This document shows positions 7,790 to 13,562 of a DNA stretch of 13,562 bases, in pieces (within the stretch, counting starts at the first letter, position 1; every line of letters begins with the position of its first letter). Below the pieces are notes generated by a model. The model was given only the letters and a program-made list of their open reading frames with translations. It did no database searches and had not been told where the DNA came from. Source of the DNA: Actinomycetales bacterium (lineage in GTDB: Bacteria; Actinomycetota; Actinomycetes; Actinomycetales; Microbacteriaceae); NCBI GenBank assembly GCA_015655255.1, contig JAATFJ010000046.1, positions 1 through 13,562 on the forward strand, read 5' to 3'. The position numbers and the translations under genes are program-made.

Positions 7790-7804
7790 GCGGATCGCAT
7801 CCGC
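7790..7804 (+). other. Small hairpin between the transporter and the hydrolase
   Basis: GCGGAT (7790-7795) and ATCCGC (7799-7804) form a 6-bp stem around a CGC loop, directly after the ATPase stop. It has no T-run. It could slow or process the transcript between the importer and the catabolic/ETF genes, but it is short enough to be chance in this GC-rich DNA. Confidence 0.3.
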
Positions 7805-7836
7805 ACGCACGAGCAGCACACATCAGGAGCAGGAAA

Positions 7837-8604
7837 ATGTCACAGGTCTCGGTCCACGTCACGCCTCCCGCGGGAGCGGAAGGCGGAGAATTGCTCGTCC
7901 TCGGGCACTCGCTGGGAACGTCCGCCGCCCTGTGGAACCACGCGCTTCCGCTCCTTCGCGAGCACTTCCGGGTGGCGCTGTGGGAACTCCCGGGACACGG
8001 GGAGGCCCCGGCGGTCTCGGGGGACTTCCTCATCGAGGACCTCACGGATGGGCTCGTCGCTCAGTTCGATGCCTGGCAGCAGCCGCGCTTCTTCTACGCC
8101 GGTCTGTCGATTGGAGGCTGCGTCGGACTCGACCTGGGACTGCGCTATCCCGATCGCGTCGCCGGTGCGGCGATCGTGTCGACGGGAGCGCGGGTCGACA
8201 GCCCCGAGTTCTGGGTGCAGCGCGCACAGACTGTGCGGGAGCAAGGTACCCAGGCGCTCGTCGAGCCGTCCCGGGGGCGCTGGTTCGCGGCGCCGACCGT
8301 CGCGCGGTACCCGGAGCGCGTGGAAGAGGTCCTCGGCATGCTCCGCGCCACCGATGACGAGAGCTACGCGGTGGCATCGTCCGCGCTCGCCGCCTTCGAC
8401 GTCTCCGCTCATCTCTCCGAGATCACCGTGCCGATTCTCGCGGTCGCGGGAGCCGAGGACCAGGCGGTTCCGGAAGGTCGTTCGCAGGACATCGCCGATG
8501 GCGTCGTCCAGGGCGAGTTCGTGCGGATCGCCGACGCCGCGCACACCTCGCCCGTCGAGCAGCCCGATGCTGTTGCGGACACCCTGCGCCGATTCCTGCG
8601 CTGA
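7837..8604 (+). CDS. Alpha/beta hydrolase, 3-oxoadipate enol-lactonase-like
   Basis: 255 residues. LVLGHSLGTSAALW (20-33) corresponds to the oxyanion-hole strand and loop of PcaD-type lactonases, the nucleophile is S91 in GLSIGG (89-94), the acid is D208 in AGAEDQAVP, and the base is H236 in ADAAHTSPVEQP. The triad is complete and the length is normal for the family. These enzymes hydrolyse lactones, esters or C-C bonds of small acids; similarity to PcaD does not prove a role in the protocatechuate pathway, and no other pca gene is present. AGGAG at 7825-7829 favours the ATG at 7837. An upstream in-frame ATG at 7783 overlaps the ATPase stop (ATGA) and would add 18 basic residues that do not look conserved. 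The gene sits between the importer and the ETF genes, so it likely acts on an intermediate of the imported compound. Confidence 0.88.
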   Translation: MSQVSVHVTPPAGAEGGELLVLGHSLGTSAALWNHALPLLREHFRVALWELPGHGEAPAVSGDFLIEDLTDGLVAQFDAWQQPRFFYAGLSIGGCVGLDLGLRYPDRVAGAAIVSTGARVDSPEFWVQRAQTVREQGTQALVEPSRGRWFAAPTVARYPERVEEVLGMLRATDDESYAVASSALAAFDVSAHLSEITVPILAVAGAEDQAVPEGRSQDIADGVVQGEFVRIADAAHTSPVEQPDAVADTLRRFLR

Positions 8605-8619
8605 CGGATCCTTCCCGCG

Positions 8620-9399
8620 ATGAAGATCCTCGTCCTTGTGAAAGAGGTTCCGGATACCTACGGCGACCGTCATCTCGCCGCCGAAACCGGGCTCGTGGAC
8701 CGCGATGCGAGCGATGCCGTGCTCGATGAGAGCAGCGAGCGCGCTCTCGAGGTCGCCGTGTCCTACCGCGACGAGCACCCAGAGGGCACCGAGGTCGTCC
8801 TTCTCACCCTCGGGCCGGAGCGCGCCGAAGAGAGCCTGCGCAGGGGCCTCACCCTGGGGGCTGACTCCGCTGTGCACGTGGAGGGCGAAGGGCTCCGAGG
8901 TGCCGACCTCACGCTCACTGCCGAAGTGCTCGCGGCAGCCGCGCGCCGCATCGGATTCGACCTCGTGATCGCGGGAGATGCTTCCAGCGACGGCCGCGGC
9001 GGGGTCATTCCCGCGATGGTCGCCGAACTGCTGGATATCCCCGCGGCGACGGCGCTCTCCTCCGTCGTGCTGGAGGAGGGACGCGTCGGCGGTGTGCGCG
9101 CCACGGAGGACCGTGCCCTGCGCATCACGGCTCCGCTGCCCGCGCTCATCTCCGTCACGGAAGCGCTCCCGGAGGCCCGACTGGCGAACTTCCGCGCGAT
9201 CATGGCAGCGAAGAAGAAGCCCTATGAGCGCCTGGACGTCGCCGAGCTCGGGATCGACCCCGAGGACTACTCGGTGCCGCGATCGATCATGATCCGCGTT
9301 GCCGAGGCGCCTCCGCGCACCGCGGGGACGAAGACCACCGATGACGGCGAGGCAGGAAACGTTCTCGCCGACTTCCTCCTGACGAATCGGCTGGTGTAG
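8620..9399 (+). CDS. etfB: Electron transfer flavoprotein, beta subunit
   Basis: 259 residues, standard length. It starts MKILVLVKEVPDTYGDR, with the KxVPD N-terminus of EtfB/FixA, and carries the AMP-binding region DLVIAGDASSDGRGG near residue 115. The family signature TEALPEARLANFRAIMAAKK, followed by KPY, lies at about 179-201. Together with EtfA it forms a cytoplasmic heterodimer that collects electrons from flavin dehydrogenases. The start lies 15 bases after the hydrolase stop and has no clear ribosome site, so coupling is likely. Nothing in the visible sequence argues for the bifurcating type rather than the ordinary type, but this was not tested. Confidence 0.94.
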   Translation: MKILVLVKEVPDTYGDRHLAAETGLVDRDASDAVLDESSERALEVAVSYRDEHPEGTEVVLLTLGPERAEESLRRGLTLGADSAVHVEGEGLRGADLTLTAEVLAAAARRIGFDLVIAGDASSDGRGGVIPAMVAELLDIPAATALSSVVLEEGRVGGVRATEDRALRITAPLPALISVTEALPEARLANFRAIMAAKKKPYERLDVAELGIDPEDYSVPRSIMIRVAEAPPRTAGTKTTDDGEAGNVLADFLLTNRLV

Positions 9400-9417
9400 A
9401 TCGTGACGGAGGAGACG

Positions 9418-10395
9418 ATGATCGACGGCGCACCCGTTCTCGTGCTCGTGCCCGTGCAGGAGGACGGCCGACTCGGTGCCGCCGCCGGGAGTCTTCTCGC
9501 TGCCGCCGCGCGACTCGGGACCCCCGTCGCCGTCGTGGTCGCCGACCCCGCACATCTCGCCGATGCCGCCGCCGCGGCCGCGCAGCGGGGGGCACGGCGC
9601 GTCCTCACGGCGTCGGATGCGGGGGATCGGCTGCTCGTCCCCCAGGTGGACGCACTCGCCGCCGCATGGGAGCGGGTGCTCCCGGAGGCGGTCCTCATCG
9701 CGCACACCGTCGACGGCAGGGAGATCGCGGGACGTCTCGCCGCCCGACGGCGCGCGGCGCTCGTCGTCGACGCGGTCGCGCTCTTCCGCGATGAGGAAGG
9801 CATCGTCGCCCGGCACTCCGTATTCGGCGGCGCCTATGCCGTGGACTCTGCGGTGACCATCGGCCCCCTCGTCGTCACGCTCCGGCCCGGAGATGACGCC
9901 GCGCCGTCGGCGCAGGACGACGTGCAGCCGGAAAGCCTGGAGGTCGACGGAAGCGACGCAGCCGCGGCCGACATCGAGGGCTCCGAGGCCCGCACCGTCG
10001 ACACGACGCGGCCCGATCTGCGCAAGGCACCGATCGTCGTTGCCGGAGGGCGCGGCCTCGGATCGCTCGAAGGGTTCGGGCTCGTCACGCAACTGGCCGA
10101 TGCGCTGGGCGCCGCGATCGGCGCCTCGCGAGCGGCCGTCGACGCGGGATACGTCTCCGTTACCCAGCAGGTCGGGCAGACGGGGGCATCGGTGTCGCCG
10201 CGCCTGTATATCGCCCTCGGGATATCTGGCGCGATCCAGCATCGCGCGGGAATGCAGACCTCCGAGACGATCGTCGCGATCAACACGGATCCCGAGGCCC
10301 CCATCTTCGAGGTCGCCGACTTCGGCATCGTCGGCGATGTGTTCACCGTCGTTCCGCAGTTGCTCGCCGCGCTGGATGCACGGAACAGCGCGTGA
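9418..10395 (+). CDS. etfA: Electron transfer flavoprotein, alpha subunit
   Basis: 325 residues from the chosen ATG. The N-terminal Rossmann-like half begins [20 protein letters not shown] without a break, and an acidic, Ala-rich linker (about 160-195) leads to the FAD domain. That domain carries VAGGRGLGS (207-215), [32 protein letters not shown] (267-275) and [19 protein letters not shown], all expected contacts of EtfA. GGAGG (9408-9412) places the ATG at 9418 as the best start. A GTG at 9403 would add five residues and lacks an upstream ribosome site. The stop overlaps the start of the cytochrome-like gene in GTGA (10392-10395), which implies translational coupling and a shared job. Confidence 0.94.
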   Translation: MIDGAPVLVLVPVQEDGRLGAAAGSLLAAAARLGTPVAVVVADPAHLADAAAAAAQRGARRVLTASDAGDRLLVPQVDALAAAWERVLPEAVLIAHTVDGREIAGRLAARRRAALVVDAVALFRDEEGIVARHSVFGGAYAVDSAVTIGPLVVTLRPGDDAAPSAQDDVQPESLEVDGSDAAAADIEGSEARTVDTTRPDLRKAPIVVAGGRGLGSLEGFGLVTQLADALGAAIGASRAAVDAGYVSVTQQVGQTGASVSPRLYIALGISGAIQHRAGMQTSETIVAINTDPEAPIFEVADFGIVGDVFTVVPQLLAALDARNSA

Positions 10396-11657
10396 CAGCC
10401 GTCTTCTCCGGCCCCGTCCGCCGCGGCCTCCCTCGCGCTCCCGGCGGGGAGCCCTGGCCCCCTGTGGGCGAGCGCACGTCGGCACCGCCGACGGAGGAGG
10501 GTGCGCGCGTCATCGTCCTCCGCCGGGGCCTCCCTCGCGCTCCCGGAGGGGAGCCCTGGCCTCCCCTCCCCGCGACGGAGCTGCGCGGCGTGGAGGTGAC
10601 GGGGACACCGGACGATGTCGCACCGGCGCCTGCGGATGAGCGCACGACGCCCGCGGCACCGGTTCCTCCCCGACCGACCGTGTGGCAGGGTGTGGCCCCT
10701 GCCCACCCCGCGCCGGAACACACCCGGCGGTGGGGACGCTTCACTCCCGGTCAGTGGATCGGCGGCGGTGCCGTCCTCCTCGTCATCGTTGCGCTCGCCG
10801 CGGCGATGGCGGTGGCGGGAACGCGCTGGCTGCTCAGCACCGCTGCGCTGCGGGATTTCGTTGCCATCTTCCCCGGCACCTCCGCACTCCCCGAGGGCGC
10901 GCCCGTGGGGTTGCCCGCCTGGGTGGGATGGCAGCACTTCTTCAACATGTTCTTCATGGCGCTCATCATCCGTTCCGGCATCCAGATCCGTCGGGGACCG
11001 CGCCCGCGACTGTTCTGGCGGTCGCGCCGCGGGGGCGAGCGCGCCCGTGCGATCAGCATCACGCTGTGGTTCCATCTCTCCCTCGATCTGCTGTGGGTGA
11101 GCAATGGGATCGTCTTTGTCCTCCTCCTCGTGCTCACCGGTCAGTGGATGCGGATCGTCCCCACCTCGTGGGACGTCCTGCCGAACGCGCTCAGCGCAGC
11201 CCTGCAGTACATCTCCCTCGACTGGCCCGTCGAGAACGGATGGGTGCACTACAACGCGCTGCAGCAGATCTTCTACTTCCTCACCGTGTTCGTCGCCGCC
11301 CCGCTCGCCGTGATCAGCGGGATGCGGATGTCGCCGCTGTGGCCGGAACGCTCGCAGGCGCTCAACCGGCTCGTCCCGCTCTCGCTCGCGCGGCGGCTGC
11401 ACTTCCCGGTGATGCTCTACTTCGTCGGCTTCATCGTCGTGCACGTGTCCCTCGTTCTCGCCACCGGTGCCCTGCGCAACCTCACCCACATCTACCTGGC
11501 TCAGGGCTCCATCGATCCCGACGCCTTCGCCGACAACTGGGCGGGCTTCTGCATCTTCGTCGTCTCGATCCTCGCGATCATCGGGTCCTGGATCGCCGCG
11601 CGCCCCGCATTGCTCGCCCCGATCGCTCGGCTGTTCGGCACCGTCTCCGCTCGCTGA
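10392..11657 (+). CDS. Cytochrome b561/Ni-hydrogenase-type membrane protein, ETF-linked
   Basis: 421 residues. Residues 1-115 are a hydrophilic, Pro-rich tail. About six membrane helices follow, near 122-143, 180-198, 232-252, 288-312, 336-360 and 380-402. Histidines near helix ends, H182 (WQHFFNMFF), H228 ([10 protein letters not shown]), H337 and H351 ([19 protein letters not shown]), are candidate haem ligands and match the cytochrome b561/thiosulfate-reductase-like cytochrome b fold, although the protein is longer than a typical four-helix member. The tail repeats [15 protein letters not shown] at 10-24 and 44-58. The GTG start at 10392 overlaps the etfA stop by four bases. I infer that it takes electrons from the ETF and feeds quinone, in place of an ETF:quinone oxidoreductase; no such gene is in the window. 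Haem content and partner are unproven. Confidence 0.82.
   Translation: MTAVFSGPVRRGLPRAPGGEPWPPVGERTSAPPTEEGARVIVLRRGLPRAPGGEPWPPLPATELRGVEVTGTPDDVAPAPADERTTPAAPVPPRPTVWQGVAPAHPAPEHTRRWGRFTPGQWIGGGAVLLVIVALAAAMAVAGTRWLLSTAALRDFVAIFPGTSALPEGAPVGLPAWVGWQHFFNMFFMALIIRSGIQIRRGPRPRLFWRSRRGGERARAISITLWFHLSLDLLWVSNGIVFVLLLVLTGQWMRIVPTSWDVLPNALSAALQYISLDWPVENGWVHYNALQQIFYFLTVFVAAPLAVISGMRMSPLWPERSQALNRLVPLSLARRLHFPVMLYFVGFIVVHVSLVLATGALRNLTHIYLAQGSIDPDAFADNWAGFCIFVVSILAIIGSWIAARPALLAPIARLFGTVSAR
10419..10565 (+). repeat. Duplicated [15 protein letters not shown] element in the tail of the membrane protein
   Basis: Copy 1 spans 10419-10463 and copy 2 spans 10521-10565. The 45-base copies match at 41 positions, and all four differences are synonymous third-position changes (CGC/CGG, GGC/GGA, CCC/CCT, CCT/CCC). 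The peptide is therefore identical 15 for 15. The 57 bases between the copies are Glu-, Thr- and Pro-rich and not repeated. Confidence 0.95.
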
Positions 11658-11691
11658 CCCCTCTCCCTCCCTTCCTCCCTTCCTCCCTCCC
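11658..11691. repeat. Pyrimidine tract; G-quadruplex-type motif on the minus strand
   Basis: Immediately after the membrane-protein stop the plus strand is C and T only for 34 bases. It has five CCC runs (11665, 11669, 11677, 11685, 11689) separated by 1, 5, 5 and 1 bases. The minus strand thus fits the G3+N1-7 quadruplex pattern. A longer CCCC begins the tract at 11658. Confidence 0.75.
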
Positions 11692-11695
11692 GCAT

Positions 11696-11757
11696 CTGCG
11701 CCAGTTTCCTGCAGATGGCCCACCGATTCGTGGCGCAGCCGCAGGAAACTGGCGCAG
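11696..11757. repeat. Large perfect 17-bp inverted repeat (REP-like or terminator hairpin)
   Basis: CTGCGCCAGTTTCCTGC (11696-11712) and GCAGGAAACTGGCGCAG (11741-11757) are exact reverse complements around a 28-base loop. The loop itself can form a small CCAC/GTGG stem (11720-11723 with 11730-11733). No T-run follows. The site may end the ETF-cytochrome transcript or be a dispersed palindromic repeat. No transposase is nearby. Confidence 0.85.
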
Positions 11758-11781
11758 TTGTGCGGGGCGGGAGGGGGAAAG

Positions 11782-12252
11782 GTGCGGCTGCATCGCGGAA
11801 GTCGCCGACCCGGGAGCTTCGTTCCGAAACCTGTCCTCACCGTCATCCTTCCCGCGAAGGACGTGGCGCCCTTCCCCGGAACCACGCGGGAGACGCTGCT
11901 CCGGCCGTTCGACGGTCTCGCGGATGCGCGCAACGAGATCCTCGCCGCTGTGGAGGGGAAGTCGTTCTGCTTCCTCTACGGCGACGACTGGCTGCAGCCC
12001 GGCCGGCTTCCTGCGCTGCACGGGGCCGTGCACTATCTCGGAGCCGACGTCCTTCGCACCGATCACGTCATGGTCAACGGGTCGGAGCGCACGCTCGCCC
12101 GGGCCAACTGGTTTCTCGCCGCCGGAAACTCCGGAAGAACTTCGCCGAGACTTCGCCGAGACTCCGGCAATACCCCCGAGAGGAGCCCGGCGCGCGCCTG
12201 GGGTCAGAACGAGAACGAGAGCACGGCGGACGGGAGTAATCTGACGCGGTGA
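11782..12252 (+). pseudogene. Glycosyltransferase family 2 relic, internally deleted and decayed
   Basis: A 156-codon frame begins at GTG 11782, preceded by GGAGG within GGGAGGGGG. Residues about 17-110 resemble the N-terminal part of a GT-A family 2 transferase: VLTVILPAKDVAPF matches the opening strand (usual form VSVVIPxYN), ARNEILAAVEGKSFCFLYGDDWLQPG matches the ARNxG...FLDSDD segment in two parts, and GADVLRTDHVMVNG follows. The roughly 40 residues between these blocks, normally carrying VDDGSxD, are missing, and so is the rest of the enzyme. After about residue 110 the sequence turns into low-complexity Arg/Ser/Gly and includes an 11-base tandem duplication. The frame ends in a TGA that overlaps the GTG of the CDF gene (GTGA), so translation cannot be excluded. 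I read it as a remnant rather than a functional enzyme. Confidence 0.5.
12139..12160 (+). repeat. 11-bp tandem duplication in the relic
   Basis: ACTTCGCCGAG occurs twice head to tail (12139-12149 and 12150-12160), and a partial third unit ACTCCGGC follows. The unit is not a multiple of three, so the duplication shifts the frame, as expected in non-coding or decaying sequence. Confidence 0.85.
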
Positions 12253-13169
12253 CCGTCATCATCGCCTTCCTCGCCAATGTGCTCGTCGCGATCGCCAAGT
12301 CTGTGGCGGCGGCGATCACCTCCTCCGCGTCGATGATCGCCGAGGCCGCGCACTCCTGGGCGGACGCGGGCAACGAGATCTTCCTCCTTATCGCCGACCG
12401 CCGCGGCGCGAAGAAGAAGGATGAGACGCATCCGTTCGGCTACGGCCGCAGCGCCTTCGTCTGGTCGCTCATCGCCGCGTTCGGTCTCTTCACAGCGGGG
12501 TCGATCGTTTCCATCACGAACGGCATCCGCGAGCTGAGCGAGACGGGGCCCGTGGAGAGCCCGCTCGTCGCCTACATCGTCCTGGGCATCGCCTTCGTGC
12601 TGGAGGGATCGTCGTTCATCCAGGCGTACCTCACGTCGCGCCGGAAGGCGCTGAACTCCGGCGCCTCGACCTGGGATTACGTGCTCGACACGAGCGACAC
12701 GACGTTGCGCGCCGTCTTCTTCGAGGATGCGACGGCGCTCATCGGGCTCCTCATCGCCGCATCCGGCATCGCGCTGCACCAGATCACGGGCGTCGCCGCC
12801 TGGGACGCCGTGGGCTCGATTGTGGTCGGTGTCCTCCTCGGCGTCGTCGCGACCGTGCTCATCAGCCGCAACGTGACCTTCCTCGTCGGGACGAGCGTGC
12901 CGCCGAGGGTGCGCGCCAGGGCGGGGCGCGCTCTCCTCGAATCGCCCGAGATCGATCGCATCACGTACCTGCACCTGGAGTACGTCGGCCCGAACCGTCT
13001 CTTCGTCGTCGCAGAGATCGACCTCGCGGGCGATGCGCAGGAGCACGACGTCGCCCGGCGGCTGCGCGAGGTGGAGCGCCAGATCGAGGCACACGAGATC
13101 GTCGAGGCCGTCGTGCTCTCCCTCTCGGTCGACGACGAACCGTCGATCGAGTTCGCGACGACCGCGTAG
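12249..13169 (+). CDS. Cation diffusion facilitator metal transporter (ZnT9/SLC30A9-like)
   Basis: 306 residues. The N-terminus goes straight into helix 1 (VIIAFLANVLVAIAKSVAAAI). Helix 2 carries EAAHSWADAGNE with H35 and D39, the HxxxD metal site. THPFGYGR (60-67) is the conserved CDF turn, and helix 5 carries FFEDATALIGL with E159-D160, the ED variant seen in the ZnT9-like branch in place of HDxxxD. The soluble C-terminal domain (about 210-300) has the expected beta-alpha-beta pattern (YLHLEYVGPNRLFVVAEIDL). Such proteins export or move divalent metals, commonly zinc, against protons; the metal here is unknown. The GTG at 12249 gives a family-like N-terminus. It follows the glycosyltransferase relic with a four-base overlap and has no evident functional link to the ETF genes. 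Confidence 0.92.
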   Translation: MTVIIAFLANVLVAIAKSVAAAITSSASMIAEAAHSWADAGNEIFLLIADRRGAKKKDETHPFGYGRSAFVWSLIAAFGLFTAGSIVSITNGIRELSETGPVESPLVAYIVLGIAFVLEGSSFIQAYLTSRRKALNSGASTWDYVLDTSDTTLRAVFFEDATALIGLLIAASGIALHQITGVAAWDAVGSIVVGVLLGVVATVLISRNVTFLVGTSVPPRVRARAGRALLESPEIDRITYLHLEYVGPNRLFVVAEIDLAGDAQEHDVARRLREVERQIEAHEIVEAVVLSLSVDDEPSIEFATTA

Positions 13170-13357
13170 GCGGGCGCGTCGCATGGCCGCGATGAGCCGC
13201 GCTGAGGAATGCCCTCTTACTGTTGCGAATCCGGTCGATTCGCTTCGCATACGCGCGCCGCTGAGGGATCTGGAGACTCCCGGAGGAACCATCGAACTCA
13301 CGCGTGACGCGCTGTGCCGGAAGAGAATGATGCGTCTGCGTGGGGCGTTACTTATTG
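13170..13357. other. Intergenic stretch with one short hairpin and no convincing gene
   Basis: Between the CDF stop and the minus-strand gene end I see no coding sequence with family resemblance on either strand. GCGAATC (13225-13231) and GATTCGC (13237-13243) form a 7-bp stem around a CGGTC loop, followed by TT only. It may serve as a weak convergent terminator. Confidence 0.5.
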
Positions 13358-13562
13358 TCAGCGACGACGGATGGTCAGGCTGGCCCAGGCGCCCGCGGCG
13401 AGCTCCGTGACAAGAGGTTCGTGTTCCGCGTTGTGGATGCGGATGTGTCGAGGACGGCGATCGAGGTTCGCGATGAGGACGATATCATCGTCGTCCCCCC
13501 TCGCCCCTAGCGCCCAGATGAGTCCATCGGGGCTGTCTCCAGTCAGGAGCGAACGCCCGGAG
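13358..13562 (-). CDS. C-terminal end of a minus-strand protein, cut by the right edge
   Basis: Reading the minus strand from 13561 gives 67 codons and a TGA at 13358-13360. The visible peptide runs from DGLIWALGARGDDDDIVLIA through NLDRRPRHIRIH to ELAAGAWASLTIRRR. The alternating hydrophobic strands (IVLIANL, HIRIH, WASLTI) look like the closing beta-sandwich of a glycoside-hydrolase-like or lactonase-like enzyme. ANLDxxPxxIRIH resembles such C-terminal domains, but the stretch is too short to assign. Codon use is as GC-rich as the neighbouring genes. It converges on the CDF gene. Confidence 0.65.
   Translation of the reverse strand, partial: SGRSLLTGDSPDGLIWALGARGDDDDIVLIANLDRRPRHIRIHNAEHEPLVTELAAGAWASLTIRRR

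Noticed and set aside
7840..10485. Minus-strand open frame of 881 codons
   Set aside because: It is a shadow of the hydrolase and ETF genes. GC-rich coding DNA gives long Arg/Gly/Asp-rich antisense frames, and this one has no domain resemblance.
11696..11757. Inverted repeat as the ends of an insertion sequence or MITE
   Set aside because: Only 28 bases lie between the arms, there is no transposase, and I see no flanking target duplication. A hairpin or REP-like element is simpler.
9834..11933. Minus-strand open frame of 699 codons spanning the end of etfA and the membrane protein
   Set aside because: Antisense shadow with low-complexity composition. The plus-strand genes have clear families.
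10682..12244. Plus-strand 520-codon frame overlapping the membrane protein and the relic
   Set aside because: It is Arg/Pro/His-rich out-of-frame reading of the membrane gene. The true frame has hydrophobic helices.
13183..13410. Small plus-strand frame after the CDF gene starting at ATG 13183
   Set aside because: It has no ribosome site worth noting, no family resemblance, and overlaps the end of the minus-strand partial gene, whose frame is more protein-like.
1..13562. CRISPR array, tRNA, rRNA or prophage content
   Set aside because: No regularly spaced repeats, cloverleaf-like sequences with anticodon arms, rRNA core motifs or phage genes were seen.

Overview
This is a GC-rich window with actinobacterial-looking codon use. 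Third codon positions are mostly G or C, GTG starts are common, and the Shine-Dalgarno sites are purine-rich. The protein styles suggest a Micrococcales/Microbacteriaceae-type organism, but that is inference because the window has no rRNA or other marker gene. It holds ten intact protein genes on the plus strand, one on the minus strand (2144-3175), one plus-strand gene cut by the left edge and one minus-strand gene cut by the right edge. One further open frame (11782-12252) looks like a gene relic. I see no tRNA, rRNA, transposase, phage gene or CRISPR array.

Layout. (1) 2-2077: the end of a DAO-family FAD amine/amino-acid oxidoreductase, then a pteridine-reductase-like SDR whose usual catalytic Tyr is His. 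(2) 2144-3175, minus strand: a CurA-like NADPH enone/alkenal reductase, convergent with the SDR and divergent from the next gene. (3) 3287-4816: a histidine-ammonia-lyase-family MIO enzyme, closed by a strong intrinsic terminator (4837-4871). (4) 4872-5143: a relatively AT-rich control region with several small inverted and direct repeats. (5) 5144-7786: a complete polar-amino-acid ABC importer, made of a lipoprotein receptor, a permease and an ATPase. (6) 7837-11657: an alpha/beta hydrolase, ETF beta, ETF alpha and a multi-pass cytochrome-b-like membrane protein. ETF alpha and the membrane protein share a GTGA overlap. (7) 11658-12248: a pyrimidine tract, a large hairpin and a degenerate glycosyltransferase relic. 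(8) 12249-13169: a CDF metal transporter. (9) The right edge carries the C-terminus of a minus-strand protein.

How the parts may work together (inference): a small amino-acid-like molecule is imported by the ABC system. Deamination by the ammonia-lyase, hydrolysis by the alpha/beta hydrolase and oxidation by a flavoenzyme would follow. Electrons would go to the ETF and on to the quinone pool through the co-translated membrane cytochrome. No urocanase, imidazolonepropionase or formimidoglutamate hydrolase is present, so this is not a standard hut operon. The substrate may be a modified histidine such as hercynine or ergothioneine, but the sequence does not settle this.

The most interesting signals are the ETF-coupled cytochrome b with its duplicated [15 protein letters not shown] element, the ammonia-lyase with HAL-type active-site residues in a non-hut setting, and the SDR with two altered catalytic positions.
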